A DNA stretch of 64,000 nt from Tubiluchus corallicola (GCA_030141605.1 JAQGDQ010000292.1:62001-126000), one strand, 5' to 3'; counted from the stretch's first letter, positions 25,346-39,565 are shown. Notes: generated by a model not told the origin, from the letters alone. Numbers and translations are program-made.

Positions 25346-28300
25346 GTTTTTGACCCTTTTCCGCTATATTCCTTCTGTATTCCCTTATTCTGAAAGTTCG
25401 TTTAGTCAAGATTAAGAACCACCATGTAAGGCGCGGTAAATTTTCTGACCCGCAAATGCATATATGCAGGCCTGTATGTGCATATTATACATTTTGTCTT
25501 TAGTAACGTTTATTTTTTGCTGGCCCATTTGTAATGGTGGTTCAATAAACAAACATTAGTGTATATATATATAAATAAGAAATTGATCATCATCATTGTC
25601 ATCATCATCGCCGTCCAATAGTTGTTATAAACTACATATTTCGAACTTGTTATACAAGATGAATGAAATTTGAGTTACGAATTCTAATCCGACGAACATA
25701 GTCGGGATGATCTGTACTAATGAATCGTGTTTATAACAGATTATCTTAAATTTATCGTCCGCATTATCGTAATCTTTTTAGATTCTATACAATGCACACT
25801 ATTTTTTGTTCGATTATACAGTTCTTACAATCGCACATTTCATAGTTTCAATAGAATGCAGGTATATCGTGATACTCCGTGTATTTCTTCGAAGTCCAAT
25901 CATCATATTAACCCTTATAATTGCATTATGAATTATTAATTGACAGTCTTATTAATGTCGTTTGTTTAATTGTCATGCTTCGATTAGTTTGTGTTGCCAG
26001 CAGAATCAGAGCTGTGTGGCAACTCGACAGAGGTGAGCAACTCAGTTACGAATTCACACCATTCCTTGTCCACATCCAATGCAAATCATATTTCGCAAAT
26101 TATCGGTCGTGTAAAATCAGCTGTAATTTGGCATTTCTAATGTTTGTCCATGACCATGGCAAATGGGAAAGATGGGGAACCGTCGATGCGTGTATGATGT
26201 GATTGATTTTGCTTGGCGCACTCTCTAGCTACTGCTGTACAGCTAAAGCAGCTACTGTCTCTGATGATGCGAGTGCCAATGTCGTACGTGCTTTACGAAT
26301 TAAACGCGCGTCACACGCTGTTCTGTGTGAGAAGCCGCTTAGACTAAGCCAATGTCAAGTCAGTAGAGAAGCAAATGCCAAAAGACTAACCGCAAACTGG
26401 GCTAATTATTGTCGAACTCGAATCTAAAGCTGTCCTCATCAGTGAGTCGTTCTGCAGCTAGGAGCTCTTCGAGTTCCAATCAGTACGTGCTGATAGCATT
26501 TGCCTTCAGGGCTGCTGCACAAATTTCTCGAGTTAAAGTGTTCAATTTGTTTTTGAATCCGTGGGAGAAGGCTAATGACTATAGATTGGTGGGGTGATCA
26601 GAGTGTGGAAGTCAATTTCACTAGCAGGCTTCAACTCTGCTAGATTTGAGATGAAACCCGCTCTGCTGTAGTAGCTGCTTGCGATGATTGAAACTGTCGT
26701 CTGCTGTCATGTCAGACCTCGCTGGCTCATTGTCTGGTAATGTACGAAGCAGCTGTGAGAAAAGATAGGAGAACAGTTTGATGAAAAGCCAGAAAATATC
26801 TCTCGCTGTTGATGTCAAGTCACATTACAATGATTTATTGATGCGGGGATTAAGCACGGTAATAACGAAGCCAGGATATGTAACCAGACAGCAGTTGTAG
26901 GCCATGAGCAATGCTGGGTAAATATTTCCACATTTTCGTTAAATTCATTACATTACATTGTTTTCACTACGTTTTCTGTGACTCGCAAGTGATCGACTAG
27001 TCACTTAATGGTCGTTAGTTACGTTAATTAATTGTAATTTATCTATGGTAGTGTTAAATGGTTGTTTCTCTACCGATGTACAGGGTGAGCATAACCTTAT
27101 ACTAGGGGAGTACAAACACGATGAGTAATAGTACTGAATAATTTATTACATCAAACTTTCTGGACAATAATGATTCTATATTAGCCTCATATTTAGCATG
27201 AAAGCCTTGCAGCCTGAGTTCTTGAGGGTATGACTCTAGTAGCAACCTGAAACTATGGGCTTTAATTCTTTTTCATCGAGTTGAACGGCCTCGAAATGTT
27301 CTTTGTCTCAAGTTCCCAACACAGTCAAACGCATTCCAACTATCCTGAAAGACAGAGCGTGTGCTAAGATAATCAAGGACCATGCCGCTAATCAGTGTTC
27401 TACAGACAAACTTGTGAGACATCTGCAAGAAGTGTTCTAGGTTCTTGAGTTTTCAGGTGCTGCTTGGATTATACCTGTCATATCAAGATTGTAGGCTGTG
27501 CAAGGCACAGGAGGCTTCCACGGTATCCACATCAAATATTGAGGACTGCATAGATTCTCCATTGTTTCAGTAATACTTTGATGTAATATGCGGTTCTATA
27601 CTGTAACTTGTTGTTTTTGTACCTCCTAGTAAAATGTTATGAACTACCTTGTAATGTACATGATGACGGACATCAATAAATCTATCAGTTTATTCTTTGG
27701 TTAGTCGATTTAATTATATACATCAAATATGTAGTAATAATAGTTGTATTTTTATTGTCATTAAGACCAAGAAGATTACATGTACATTTACAACAACGAT
27801 ACGTGCAACATGTAAAATTACAAACGAAACAAATATTAGTTTACTAATTTTGCTAAAGTAGGCCTATAGCACAAAAAACACAGCGACGTCAGTGAAATTT
27901 TTTTAACTATTAACGCCCAGAAAGGTATTAACAACCAGATAATAACAATTTAGTGATAAAATTTTAGCTGACTTGATTTTCACTTACATAAATAAATATA
28001 GAATATCGTTTAAAAATTTTCCGCATGTTAAAGAGTTCCGCATATTACGAAACTCCAAAACATTACTTAAATTTAGATTGTATTTTCTCTCACCGGTTTT
28101 GTTAGTTAACAAACAGTAAGGTCGTGTTCTTCACCTTACACTGCGTTACTGCAGGAGCACAGCCTTTGGTCATGTGGAATAGGTGGCCTATGCCAATGTC
28201 CGTCTCAACTTTTAGTCTGTGAGAAGACAAAATGGCTAAAGTTAATTCTAAGGGCGTCTAGAATAGTATATTTATAAATTTCATGTTGTTCTGCCGAGGG

Positions 28301-31130
28301 TTTTAACTTTAAGTATGTAGTGAATCTAGCTTTGTCTGACTTTCTCTTGTAATGCATTTTAGGCTACAATATAATATTGTAATTGGCTTAGTATTGGGCA
28401 ATGGGCCGTTTTCCCTTTTTACAACTTTTTTGTTTCTTGCTTTTATTAGCGTTTTGTCTTATACGTTGCAGTGAAACGCGCTGTTTTTCCAAAATTATGT
28501 ATACAGTTGCTTGAAATGTCTATCTAGTCATTACCATTTCAGAAATTGACTTACTAAGGTGACGAGAAGTCACTTTTTGACGCACGAAAATTTCCAGCTT
28601 TGGTAAAGTAATGAACGCAATCTTCATTTGCAATCAATGCAACACTGCAATGCTTTTACATTAATACCGGTATGATTTGGACTCCTATTTCACCTTTAAT
28701 TATACGGTGCAGGAAATAACAAGTCTGCTAATTAATCACTGCCCTCTGCCCATCATATGTAATTATGCGCACCTATGAGCTGCATCATTGCACACATTGC
28801 TTCATGCATGGCTTCATGTATCATTTTATGAACAGGTATAATTCTAGTAATTTACACTACACGCTGAATTATAGCTATTATCTACCTTGCAACAATTTGG
28901 CTGAGCGTTGATAACTTACACAGAATGTATGAACATGACAAATAGCTAAGCGTCTAGCAGTTGGATTTATTTTTAATAAAATTTTAAGCGGTAAGCGAGT
29001 AATACAGCTATTAAGTGAGGTATTTGCCATATTGCTTGAGACGCATACGAATACAAAAATTACGTTAGAAAGAAAACATGTCGCTGTACTAACATGATAT
29101 AGATGTGTGGGTCGAGAGTCTGATGAATTTTCTTTCTAAGAATTAGTAATGACAGACCACAGACGTCATTAACAACTATGTTTCATTACAGTAGCTGAAA
29201 CACAATACCAGTAATTTAACAACGAAATTTTAGAATGTCAGAATTTTATTTTATTTCAAAGGTGATGCAAATATAAATATCAGTTTTAAGACGTGTGAAG
29301 CCCAATCTAACAAATCGGCGTGTAACTAATTACTCACAAAATGTATACGTAATGTATGGAAAAAATTAGATGTTGTGTGAACGCTTGTGGTAAACTAATG
29401 TTAAGGCTTTAATTTAAGTCTGTCAATTTGTTTTACAAAATATGTCAAACAAGTGACCTAACAAACTTCATCATTCGTTATGTGTTTCACCATTTTAAAC
29501 TGATTTATCCTTAAAAATATAACATTTCTACTAAGCGTAAGTTAAATTAATGTTTTTACTGAAGTAATAGTGGAAGTGCTGAAAGAACAAGCTCAACGTA
29601 GTTTGGACTGGAGCAGGCTTCTGATAAATAAAGTAACGTAAATTGCCTTATACTATACAGCCCTAAGTTATCGAAGATGCACATCAGTGCACAAATTCAA
29701 TGGTTCAACATCTACGCTTTTCAGCGTCTATCTATCTCATAATTACAACACGAAGAAGATTAGTTTATAATCACTCCATGGTGTAAATCAGTTTATATAC
29801 CACCAGTCTATCTTTTGCGCGCCTGTGACAATTTGCAACACAAACTTATTACATCGTAATTTTTCTCGTACACATGAAACTGTTTTGCGCAAATATAGCT
29901 GATGGCAAACAGCGAAGTCCTCGTCGTCTCTGTCATAATCAATAGTTAGCAAGGAAATTCATGGTAGCCATTCTGAGGGGACATTCCACGCTACGTCGTT
30001 TGTCATAGTACTTTCTCGCCGAACATATATTCTAGATCAATAGCCATAATGGGTCTGGCATATGTGGAGATCTATGTGCAATCACTTATACTGGTACCGC
30101 CTATGAAATTTTTATTTCTATGATGATGCTTGTTTCAGACAATCTAGCTAATTCTTGAACGATCCTTTGAAAATGGAACAATAGTACCATTATAACTGAT
30201 GTTTGCTAAAAGCACACAATTACTGATATTGTCTTTTTGTGCTTAAGGAAATAAAAATCACTGTTAATCTATGATAGGAGAAGCAACCACATTCAAAAAT
30301 ACCGCTTCTTATCAGTAAATGTAATAGACAGTGATTACAGTTGTCAAATTTAGAAGGAAGAAGACTCTGAAAAATTGGAACCCCCGGAGCCTTGTGAGAT
30401 TCAGAGCCATGCTATAAACTAAGGAAAGTTATCCGTTGATATTGGTATTAAATTGACTATAATGATGCCGCTTGGTTTTCGCGAGAGAAAGTGAAAATTG
30501 GACGAATTTAAATACGTCAGTAGATTGTGGGTAGAAAGTAACTTGGGTCTGAAACAGTGGGTCATTTGGCGTGAGCTGTAAAGTCTAAAGTGTAAAACCT
30601 AACTTCAGTTATCCACGTTTCCAAGTAAGACCGGGTCAATTAGCTATTTCATTCTGTCTGCGTATGAGGTTACTGTTGTGGTGGCGGGTCAGGTAGACAA
30701 TCACATTATGGGTGACGTTTTCTAACCCATTCCGCTTATGTTCGTTTCTGATGCATAAAAGCCTCAAACTGTACATATTCATAGACAACACATGCCCTGA
30801 AACAAGACAAGGCACCCAATTATTAAACTTGTGCAATTATGCTGTTAACGGTAAATGTAATTGTTATCACTGAGCAGTGTCCTGCTAAGATGCAACTCAA
30901 AATTGCCTTCGTACATACATTTATTCCTCCGCACGATTAGATTTGTTTGAAGGGGGTAATGGTTCAGAATACATTACCATCTCATTACTTGGTTCCTGGG
31001 TGGTTAATTAGAAAATATCGATATCCTACTTGTATTATCTGAGGCTCGTGTGCTTAATGGATCGTGAGTAGAACAATTACGTGTGGTAAAATGAATGATT
31101 TTTATTATATGGTAAAAAAAGCTAATGTCG
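25346..31130. other. Intergenic; two short coding-like blocks, no gene assigned
   Basis: Mostly AT-rich unique-looking DNA. Higher-GC blocks at about 26,000-26,820 and 27,285-27,450 hold open frames with plausible amino-acid composition, but no family could be named and there are stops between segments. Otherwise no repeats, RNA genes or splice-supported exons were recognised. Confidence 0.4.
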
Positions 31131-31133
31131 TAC

Positions 31134-31305
31134 ACTGGCTAATGTCGGACCTTTCACTTCAGGTTTTTACTTAAAATAACAATGTACTACAGACACAGCT
31201 TTTCTTTTTATCTATTAATAAAGGAGAAGAAGAAAATTGTTTATAGTATTGCTGCTTTGTTATTTTTAGTAAAAGCCTGTCGCTCGCACTCCGACATTAG
31301 CCAGT
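31134..31305. mobile_element. Small TIR element (MITE-like, 172 bp)
   Basis: Perfect 16-bp inverted ends: ACTGGCTAATGTCGGA at 31,134 and TCCGACATTAGCCAGT ending at 31,305. The interior is AT-rich and non-coding. A partial extra copy of the end (GCTAATGTCG) lies just outside, at 31,121. No clear target duplication, so the superfamily is not assigned. Confidence 0.6.
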
Positions 31306-32780
31306 ATACACTATTAGTGCATTTTGCCATATTCATTCAAAGCGTTTGTGTATTGTTGTTTTAGGACTTAGGTGATTTCTTTGAAATAAATATTCTGCAA
31401 AATCTAACAGGAAGTACAGTTAAAACTGCTTTATCCTAAGCAAGAGGAAATGACGCAAATGCCCTGCAATTTGACAGCGGCAACTCATTTTACACCAACA
31501 AACTTGAGAATGGTTTTATTTTATAGTTTCCAAATTAAATTTCTTCGGAGTGAATCGCTTAATAAGTTCTGAAATTGAGTTGTGGCTTGCATAAAATAAT
31601 TCGTCATTTGACAGCGTTGTAAAACACCAAGCATATTATATGAACTTGTGAAAAATTGATCTCCATAATTTTCTACTTGCATGTTTCATCGTTGTCTGGG
31701 TAATTGAGTTAAACTAGTTTGTCATGATAATTTATTACGTTGGTCATCGTTCAGGCGTAAAACGTAGCCATTGTTGACTGCATCCACAAGAAATGGTTTG
31801 CTGAATTTAAATTCTGCTAAACTTATAAATGATTGGTAAAATATGGCTTTAGCGCCCCAGGGCGATTGGGACAAGATCAACCAAAATGTCGTCCTGAAAA
31901 GGTCGGTTAAGCGAATATAGCTGATTTCGGTTCAGAGAAAGATTTAACGATACAGTGTATATATATTATATATATAACATGAAGAAATATAAGAAAAAAA
32001 CTTATTTGAAGTACTGGATTCACTTTTTTATGCTTTTAGAATCAGAGCTCAGCACTTTAGTTTGTAAATGTTTGTTATAGTTTGTAAAAGGTAAAGCGCA
32101 TTTTGATTCCTTTACCACATGAAGATTTCTAGGTTAAGCCACGCTGAGTCAGCGATTTAATGTCGCATTACTTTGGTAATTTATGAAAAACTTGAAAAGC
32201 CACTAAATTTTTTACTCACGTTACTCAATGGATTTAGCCACAATCAGCAATTAATTGAGGCTGTTCCTCAATGCTTATTAACGTTTACTTTTGGTGTGAA
32301 ATAATAAACGGTTTATCTTGTGTGATCAGTTTTAGAACGAACTACATGAAACAGACAATAAGTCTAACACGTTTAATTGAAATTTATAAAGCTCCCTTGG
32401 ACATCTCACTCGAAATGTGTTCATTTCAACCATAATAATACAAAATTTGGATGTATATTGTATTATTTTTTACACAAGTTTTAGCTTTTTATGTTTTTGG
32501 CGGTTACCTTGGCTAGCGAAAGAGAGCTGTGCATAATCGTCACTTCCGTGTGGCTGTTCGTTCGTCCGTGCAGAGAAAGAAGCTATCTAGAACCATTTAG
32601 TTTATAATATCAAAAAAGCCTATTGACACTCCCACTTAACTTAATTTGAAGACGAAGGGTTAAAGACCGTCTTTCTGTGCTGGCGAGTGGGATCTACGCA
32701 TATCTGTACATCCGATTAAAATAAAGAATTCCAGTTTGGCAAGTTTGGCAAGAATACCATGAAGACGTGCAATTAACTGG
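31306..32780. other. Intergenic, nothing recognised
   Basis: AT-rich sequence with scattered stops in all frames, a short TA run near 31,960 and no convincing ORF, RNA gene or repeat. Confidence 0.4.
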
Positions 32781-32799
32781 ACGTTTGCTTGGCAATTAA

Positions 32800-33360
32800 T
32801 TAATATTTCACGTCGTCACTCTAGTGCATTTAATTCCTTTCGCAAGTGTTATGATTACGTTCCTGATAACATCTTAGATAATATTCGGACTAAAAGGGTA
32901 AACAAAAATCGGTATTCTTGCTATGTGGCCCTCAGCCCTGCGTTAAAACAACATGGAATTTATTTGTCTTACATACTTGATTTTCTACGAACAAATTTTA
33001 ATAGGTTTATGCTGTCGTCTCATCATCTGAGGATTGAGACTGGGCCAGTGTAGGCCACCCATTTCTCGTGATAACAGAGTATGCAGGTATGATAATGTCT
33101 CTGTTCAAGACGAGTTTCATGTTATTGTACATTGTAGATTATCTGAGCCAATTAGAGATGATGTGCATTCAAACAGAGTGCAAGAGCTATTCGATTTAGA
33201 GCCTGAACTATGTGGTAAATTTTTGTCAGCAATTTTGAAATTTTACTCACGATTAACTCGCTGCGCTGTTATTTGTTGTTAACATTTTTTTTTAACTCCG
33301 TGCCAAGTTTTGTAATATTGTTGATGGACTATAATGTTATTAAAATACTACTACTACTAG
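32800..33360 (+). pseudogene. 3' fragment of a LINE ORF2 (C-terminal region and 3' tail)
   Basis: Frames encode YVPDNILDNIRTKRVNKNRY, ALKQHGIYLSYILDFLRTN and SSHHLRIETG, then after a one-base shift RPPISRDNRVCRY and DEFHVIVHC. This parallels the SAHSLPIETGRYIRPP...CHFILFC region of the larger LINE at 17.6-21.9 kb. It ends with TACTACTACTAG near 33,359, again a TAC-type tail. It is a 5'-truncated, frameshifted copy from a related family. Confidence 0.7.
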
Positions 33361-33560
33361 GGTTGAATAATCAGATGAGGGCGGTCAATTAAAGCCAACG
33401 AGAACGTGGGATGCTAAAGTTTGCAGTAAAGCTAAAAATGGCTATAACGTTTAGCAACCGAAGCCAGGCAATAACCAGTACATACCTCACGCAGTCAAAA
33501 GGTCGTGTCTATCGCTCGCCTAGCTGGTGGTGATGTGTTACAGCTGCTTTAATGCATATT

Positions 33561-33694
33561 CATGATTCACTTCATATAAATACTGTATAGTTATAGTAGA
33601 GGTTAAATTTTACTCTTGAGTAATTTGCACCATACTGGAGTACATTTATATATACAGTATTTAACTATACAGTATTTATCTGAAGTGAATCATG
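33561..33694. mobile_element. Hairpin MITE-like element with 33-bp arms
   Basis: The left arm 33,561-33,593 (CATGATTCACTTCATATAAA...) and right arm 33,662-33,694 (...TGAAGTGAATCATG) are inverted repeats matching at 32 of 33 positions, separated by 68 bp. There is no coding capacity. A TA run follows on the right. Confidence 0.7.
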
Positions 33695-34470
33695 AAATAT
33701 ATATATATATTTGTATTTGTTCATATTACTGATATTTTCTCGCGTTTAATTCGTTTTTTTTACACAATTATTAAATAAAATGTGCTTACAGCTGCACTTA
33801 GTAATAACTATTAGTATATATGTTACAGGCAATGTGTAAAATTCATTTTATAAAATTCCTAAGCATTTCATTGCTGCATGTCTGTCACTTACCTTACTTT
33901 GCATAACTTCTAAAAATGATACAAAATGCATAACGTGACTTTGGCAAAGTGTAAAATGAACATATGTTGTGTTGAATCGAACTCTTTCTAGATATTTTGT
34001 ACGTTACCTAGACATGGTATAGAATGCGTAAAACAACATGCTCAATGTACTAAACCAAGCAAGCTGTTCAAGTAAGCTGGCGTTTGACTGTTTTACTGGT
34101 GATGAGTGCAACATCCCCGTCTCTGATATGCTGCTCAGTCATTACTTTCCATATCTAGGAAGCCGAGGGCTGGATTCATTAACTTACGAATTATTTTTTT
34201 CGCAAAATTATATATGCAAAAGAACGTTCTTAATGTTACGCACAGATTCATTAAACCAGTCTTACTCAAAATCTTCTTAGATGCAAGGTTTAGAGCTTGC
34301 ATAAATACAATTCTGCGTGTTGTGCATAGTTTAAATGGCTACGACTGGTGTTATCATGGAAGAAGAAGAGGTAATGCGCAGAGAACGTATTTCTCGCAAT
34401 AGATTAAAATTAGACCATTTGAATGAAGGTTTTTTACGAATTATAGTTTGCATAGCAGATCTAAGGCTGC
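33695..34470. other. Intergenic, nothing assigned
   Basis: AT-rich. A 80-codon open frame at 34,038-34,280 (+) has no recognisable motif and no splice support, and is not called. Confidence 0.35.
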
Positions 34471-34578
<108 letters not shown>

Positions 34579-34579
34579 A

Positions 34580-37480
34580 GCCAGCCACAACACACGGCAC
34601 AGAAAAGGAACGGCAGAATTCGCGGGTACGAGAGAAAACCAACCAACGAGTGTAATTACCACACAAATTTCCAAGCACCTAAAACCTTATATGACTTGGT
34701 TCTATTTCACACATTTCCTAAAATAAAATTGGTATTATATAAAATGCATACGAAAATCGTATCAGAACAATTGAACATTTGTTTGATTTTTATATTAACT
34801 AATATTTACTTAACATTCTATAAAGTGCTTAGGCAAAGTATGTTTAAAATCTAAGTTTACACATTTTGCCTAAACAGACTTTTGCATTATACAATTATAA
34901 TGTCTTGTAAAAGTATAGAAGAAATTATTTTAGAAAGTTTACCTAGTTTGTTTTGGCACACTATAAATGCCTAAGCATTCTATAGAATACCGGGTTTCAC
35001 ACATTGCCTGTTACATATATAATGGAATTTTTCTCTAAGTTCAATTTTGCTAATGGTTAATTATAATCGTGCCTTATACGTTTACGCTGTATTTGTGCGC
35101 GTTTGTAACTGATTACTCGCATTTCGTGCTTCTAACATTCGATTCACTTAGCGCCAATTATTGATTTATAAGGGAAAATTTATTTTACGGCTTTTTATGT
35201 AGGTGTTTTACGACGACACTTAATTTTCCGCTCTTGATACGCAATCTTGCTGTACAAAGTAATATCAGACATGCAGATCACTGCGCTAATTGCTTTTAAT
35301 TAAAAAAATTATCCAAGGTTTATTCAGAAAGGCAAGAAGTGCATCTATCATGAACATGCATACGGTGATTGTGAGTAATGGGTTGCGTCCTTTGAGTCAA
35401 TACAAAGAGATTTCTATAGTTTAATTTCGAATCGAGCTTTTGATTAAGAAAATTTGATAGCGTGATGAAAAATTCAAACACAAGTTATTAATCTATTTGA
35501 CTCAAAATTAGTTCTAGCGTACAGATGCTTAGATTAACTGCAGTAATAAGGAAATGACGTTTGCAATATGCAATACTCCCAGACCCTTGCACAATTTTTC
35601 AGCAAACAATCCTCATTCCTCAATTTTAAAAATTTAAAATGGTCAAATTCACAATGGCGGCAACCATTAAAACTAACAAAGTTCTTTTGCTTTGAAAGTC
35701 AATCTCTGTGGAACAATGCATTTGTTATATGCTAACAGTGACTGTCTTATTTATCATCATCCATCCTAGTAGACCCAGGGAATAAGCATTATAAGCGTAA
35801 TGATAAGCCTGAGGAGCTTTTCCTGATTGTGCACTTTGCTTCTGTTGTTCTTATAGGAATGGCTGATTGCTGAGATTCGAGCATACGTCGCTATTATAAT
35901 CCTTGTCGTTTATCATGTTAGAGCCGAGTTTTTAATCATGGAGCGGTTGCCGCGGCAGCAGGAGCATTAGCAGTGTTGGCCTTGCATGTACACGTGAGAT
36001 TATCAGTTATAAGAAGCTGTCAGTATAATTTTCTACATTTTTACCATTTTTCATCAAAACGAGCATACGCTCATCGTGTACTGTTTGATGACAGGTTGTG
36101 TTTCGTCTTTTGAATTCTCAAACTTCACAGGTAAATGAATTTTTCTTTCCAGCGTTGTCTTCACGCATACGTAACCAATTTGGTGGTAGTCCTAAATCTA
36201 AGAAGCATTTGAATTATACAGGCGCTGTCATTATTTTTTTAACTGCGGCACAGCGTACTTCGTGCAACCGTACCAAAATTTATATATTATGTAGTCATTG
36301 TATGGTTTTAATTGTCTTGAAGGTGGGTCGGAAAGGTGTATGAAGAGCTTGTTGATCTGGATCCCACAGCCATTGGTTCATTGCACATTGTTATTAGTGG
36401 GTCGTCATATATTAAACTTTAGCTATAAATTAACATCGTTTAAATGAAAACGAAGTAACATTGCCAAATAACTGTTTAAACTTTTATTTTTACCTTTATT
36501 ACGGTAATTTTTTTCTTTGGCAAACAGAGAACGGCAAGAGATGATGAAAGTTTAATAATTTTAATTTATTCAGGTACAAAGATACTATAAATATACAAAT
36601 TATATTTGCGAGAAGTTTTTCCACACATGCAACGTTTTAAACAACAATTATTGATGAATGAAAAAATTAAATGCGACAGTAAGTTTTTACCTACCTACTT
36701 TAGTACTGCCGTTGGCAACTGTTAGTTTGTTACGGCAACCTACGACTCGATTAAACAAGATATTTCTGGGAGAAGCCAGGCGTAAAAACAAAGTATTATT
36801 TTTATGGCAATAAAATTGAAGATGTCTAGAGCGTCACTGATTCATGTGATTGATGACCAAGTTTGTTCCATGGATTTTTCGTATAGTAGACGCATCATCT
36901 TGATTTTTACTTCATTGAAAATGACAGCTAAAGTCTAAAGAAACTTTTATTCGCCTGGGCGAGAATAAGATTTTTCTTGTAATTACTGCTGCCTGCCGGT
37001 GCAAGAGCAATTATATTGCTGAAAGCACTTTGTGAATAGACAGAAATCCTCACAAATTAAAGTTCGAAACTGTATTTTGATCTTTGAACTCTGCAGCAAA
37101 AAAGATAAAGGCATTTAAGATAAGAATTCTTATAAATGCCACAATGCATAAGAAATTTGAATGGCTCACAAACTTGTAGAAAACTAGGCATGCATAATAT
37201 GAAATGGACGCGTGTTTTTGGATGTTGAATGCAAGCAGTCATAATAAGCGTTTGCGATCTATATATTTTATTTAGTTCATATTTTTCATGCAGTTCAGCA
37301 CACTTTGAGGCAGAACGAGTAATCAATTGCCAGGCGTACTAGGGCGTACATTACTACCAAAGTTGATAGTAAGTATGATTGTAACTATCAATAACGAGAG
37401 AAGACCAAAACGTGCCTACTACTAAAGATATTATCATCTAAGATAAGACACCGAATCTATCGAATCTATACAGATGTCTT
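34580..37480. other. Intergenic, nothing recognised
   Basis: AT-rich unique-looking sequence with no splice-supported exon, RNA gene or clear repeat; a short CAATGGCGGCAACCATT palindrome-like word lies near 35,652. Confidence 0.4.
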
Positions 37481-37489
37481 TCTCTTTTA

Positions 37490-37610
37490 GGAGCCATCCA
37501 GAAACAGATTTCTCGGTGATCACCCATCTATTTACTAAACAGCCCCGGCATTGCTTACCTTTCATAGGCAAGCACACACCGTGACGACTCAACTGTTAAA
37601 CTCTAAACCT
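37490..37610 (-). repeat. 5S rRNA-derived sequence (5S pseudogene or SINE3-type), copy 1
   Basis: On the minus strand AAAGGTAAGCAATGCCGGGG, then TTTAGTAAATAGATGGGTGA and TCACCGAGAAAT follow the 3' half of metazoan 5S rRNA (AAGxTAAGCA...GGG...TTAGTACTTGGATGGGTGACC...GGAAT). Mismatches rule out a functional 5S gene. The sequence after the 5S part is shared with the second copy at 55.5 kb (CTCCT-AAAGA words), suggesting a 5S-headed SINE rather than isolated pseudogenes. Confidence 0.65.
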
Positions 37611-38195
37611 TCTACGATTTAAGACTTGTGGAACTGAAAAAATTTAAAGCCGTTAGATACTAAGCTTCATTCTAGCAAATTACTGTTAATGTCTCATGGT
37701 GGCTAAACCTGGAGGTGAACCCTGCTCAGACAGACTGTTCTGACATAAACGTCAGTCCGGCTTTGTTGTGTGCAAACAAATCTGCGAGTAAGATGTCTGC
37801 GTTGCAGTTAAATGCTTGTTGAACTTGTCCACAAAAGCGACGAAAAGTCTTCAATTATGTTACGACACTCTCAATGTCTGTTTTTAGACAATTAAGAGAG
37901 CATTTACTGCGTCATGTCTGCCATAATGAAACGTATTGACTACAACGCTATGTAATGCATCTTACTGTTTAAACGAGCCGTCAAACGGCGACTTGGTAGG
38001 AAAATAACTTGGCAAAACAATCTTCAGAAGAGAGAGATTATCAAACTATTGACGGCTTCGTTTGTCCTTCAAATTCACTCCAGCATTAGTCATAAAATTA
38101 AGTCCAAAGTTTCACGAAGACGTTAATTAGTTAGTTATTGTCATAGTGCTAACTTCTGTTCAAACTGAGCAAAAATTGTCAATGTTCGCAGACTC

Positions 38196-38290
38196 ACTCA
38201 CTCACACACACTCTATCTCTCTTTCACTCTCATTCGTTCACTCATTCTTTCTCTCTCTTTCTCTTTCTTTTTCTCTCACATACCCTACAA
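38196..38290. repeat. CT-rich simple sequence
   Basis: Degenerate CTCACT, CTCTTT and TTCTCT units, low complexity, non-coding. Confidence 0.7.
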
Positions 38291-38373
38291 ATAAAGGATC
38301 TCAGCATTGCATATATGTAAATAGTGTACACGTGTGTAATTTTAAATTTGAATTAAAGAACGATAATATATAA

Positions 38374-38655
<282 letters not shown>

Positions 38656-39458
38656 ACTCAACTATATCACTGAAGCCTAACGCATTGTTACTAGACCACA
38701 ACTGCTGCCTTTGTTTGCAAACTTGATTAACGGGTGATTTAATCACAAGAGGTTCGTCACTCATCGACGAATATCTAGGAGGTCTCTAAGGAATTCGCTA
38801 ACTCGCGTGTACACCTCTCATGTTTACCAAACTTAACCATGGCAAAGGACTGAGTAGAGATTCTAAACACACCAGTAATTGCTTCACCGAATACGACTAT
38901 TAGATATTCAGGACCACACACTATAGGTTACGAAGTTACGATAAATGGCCTATTCACACTGAATATGACTCGTACGTGTGGCCCTTGTAGTAGTTCTAGG
39001 AAGGTCGTGCTGATATAGGAATTGCAAGCGCACAATTGGGACAACGCAATGCTGGACACTGCTAACAACATTGGGCAATTAACACAATAATATCTGACAC
39101 TTGTCTACATACATCCAAAACTGTTTGTAGTGTTGTCAAGGAGAGTTTTAAGTACTCTACCTTTTGTTCCTAAAATTTGTTTCATCAAAAGTAGGATACT
39201 TAATTTTTATCAAAACGAATTTTACTAAAAAATTTGGCAGACATAGTTACAAAAATTGCCGATTATGAACAAAAAAACACATTTTTTATTTGCCTAATCC
39301 TGCTCAATACACTCATAAGGCTCACATCAGCTCATTATACAGCTCAGCAAACATTTATGTAAGGCAACGATGATAAGATATCATTATTCTAACACTAGTC
39401 TGAGATTGGTACATAAGTACATAGTATTACGTACAATTTAACAGGGTTAAGATAATTC

Positions 39459-39565
39459 TGTGTTTTCAGTATCTCATCTGAATTATTCTGGATAAATAGC
39501 TAGCCGCTATATTGCGGTCCTTCACAGCATTTAGATATAAAAAATACGCCATGCTTCTGGCTGCT
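39459..39565 (+). repeat. Dispersed repeat family member 1 (TTCAGTATCTCATCT motif)
   Basis: TTTTCAGTATCTCATCT, GAATTATTCTGGATAA and TAGCTA, with GCCATGCTTCTGGCTGCTGAA downstream, parallel two other loci in the window (55,985 and 58,212). An old interspersed family of unknown type. Confidence 0.45.
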
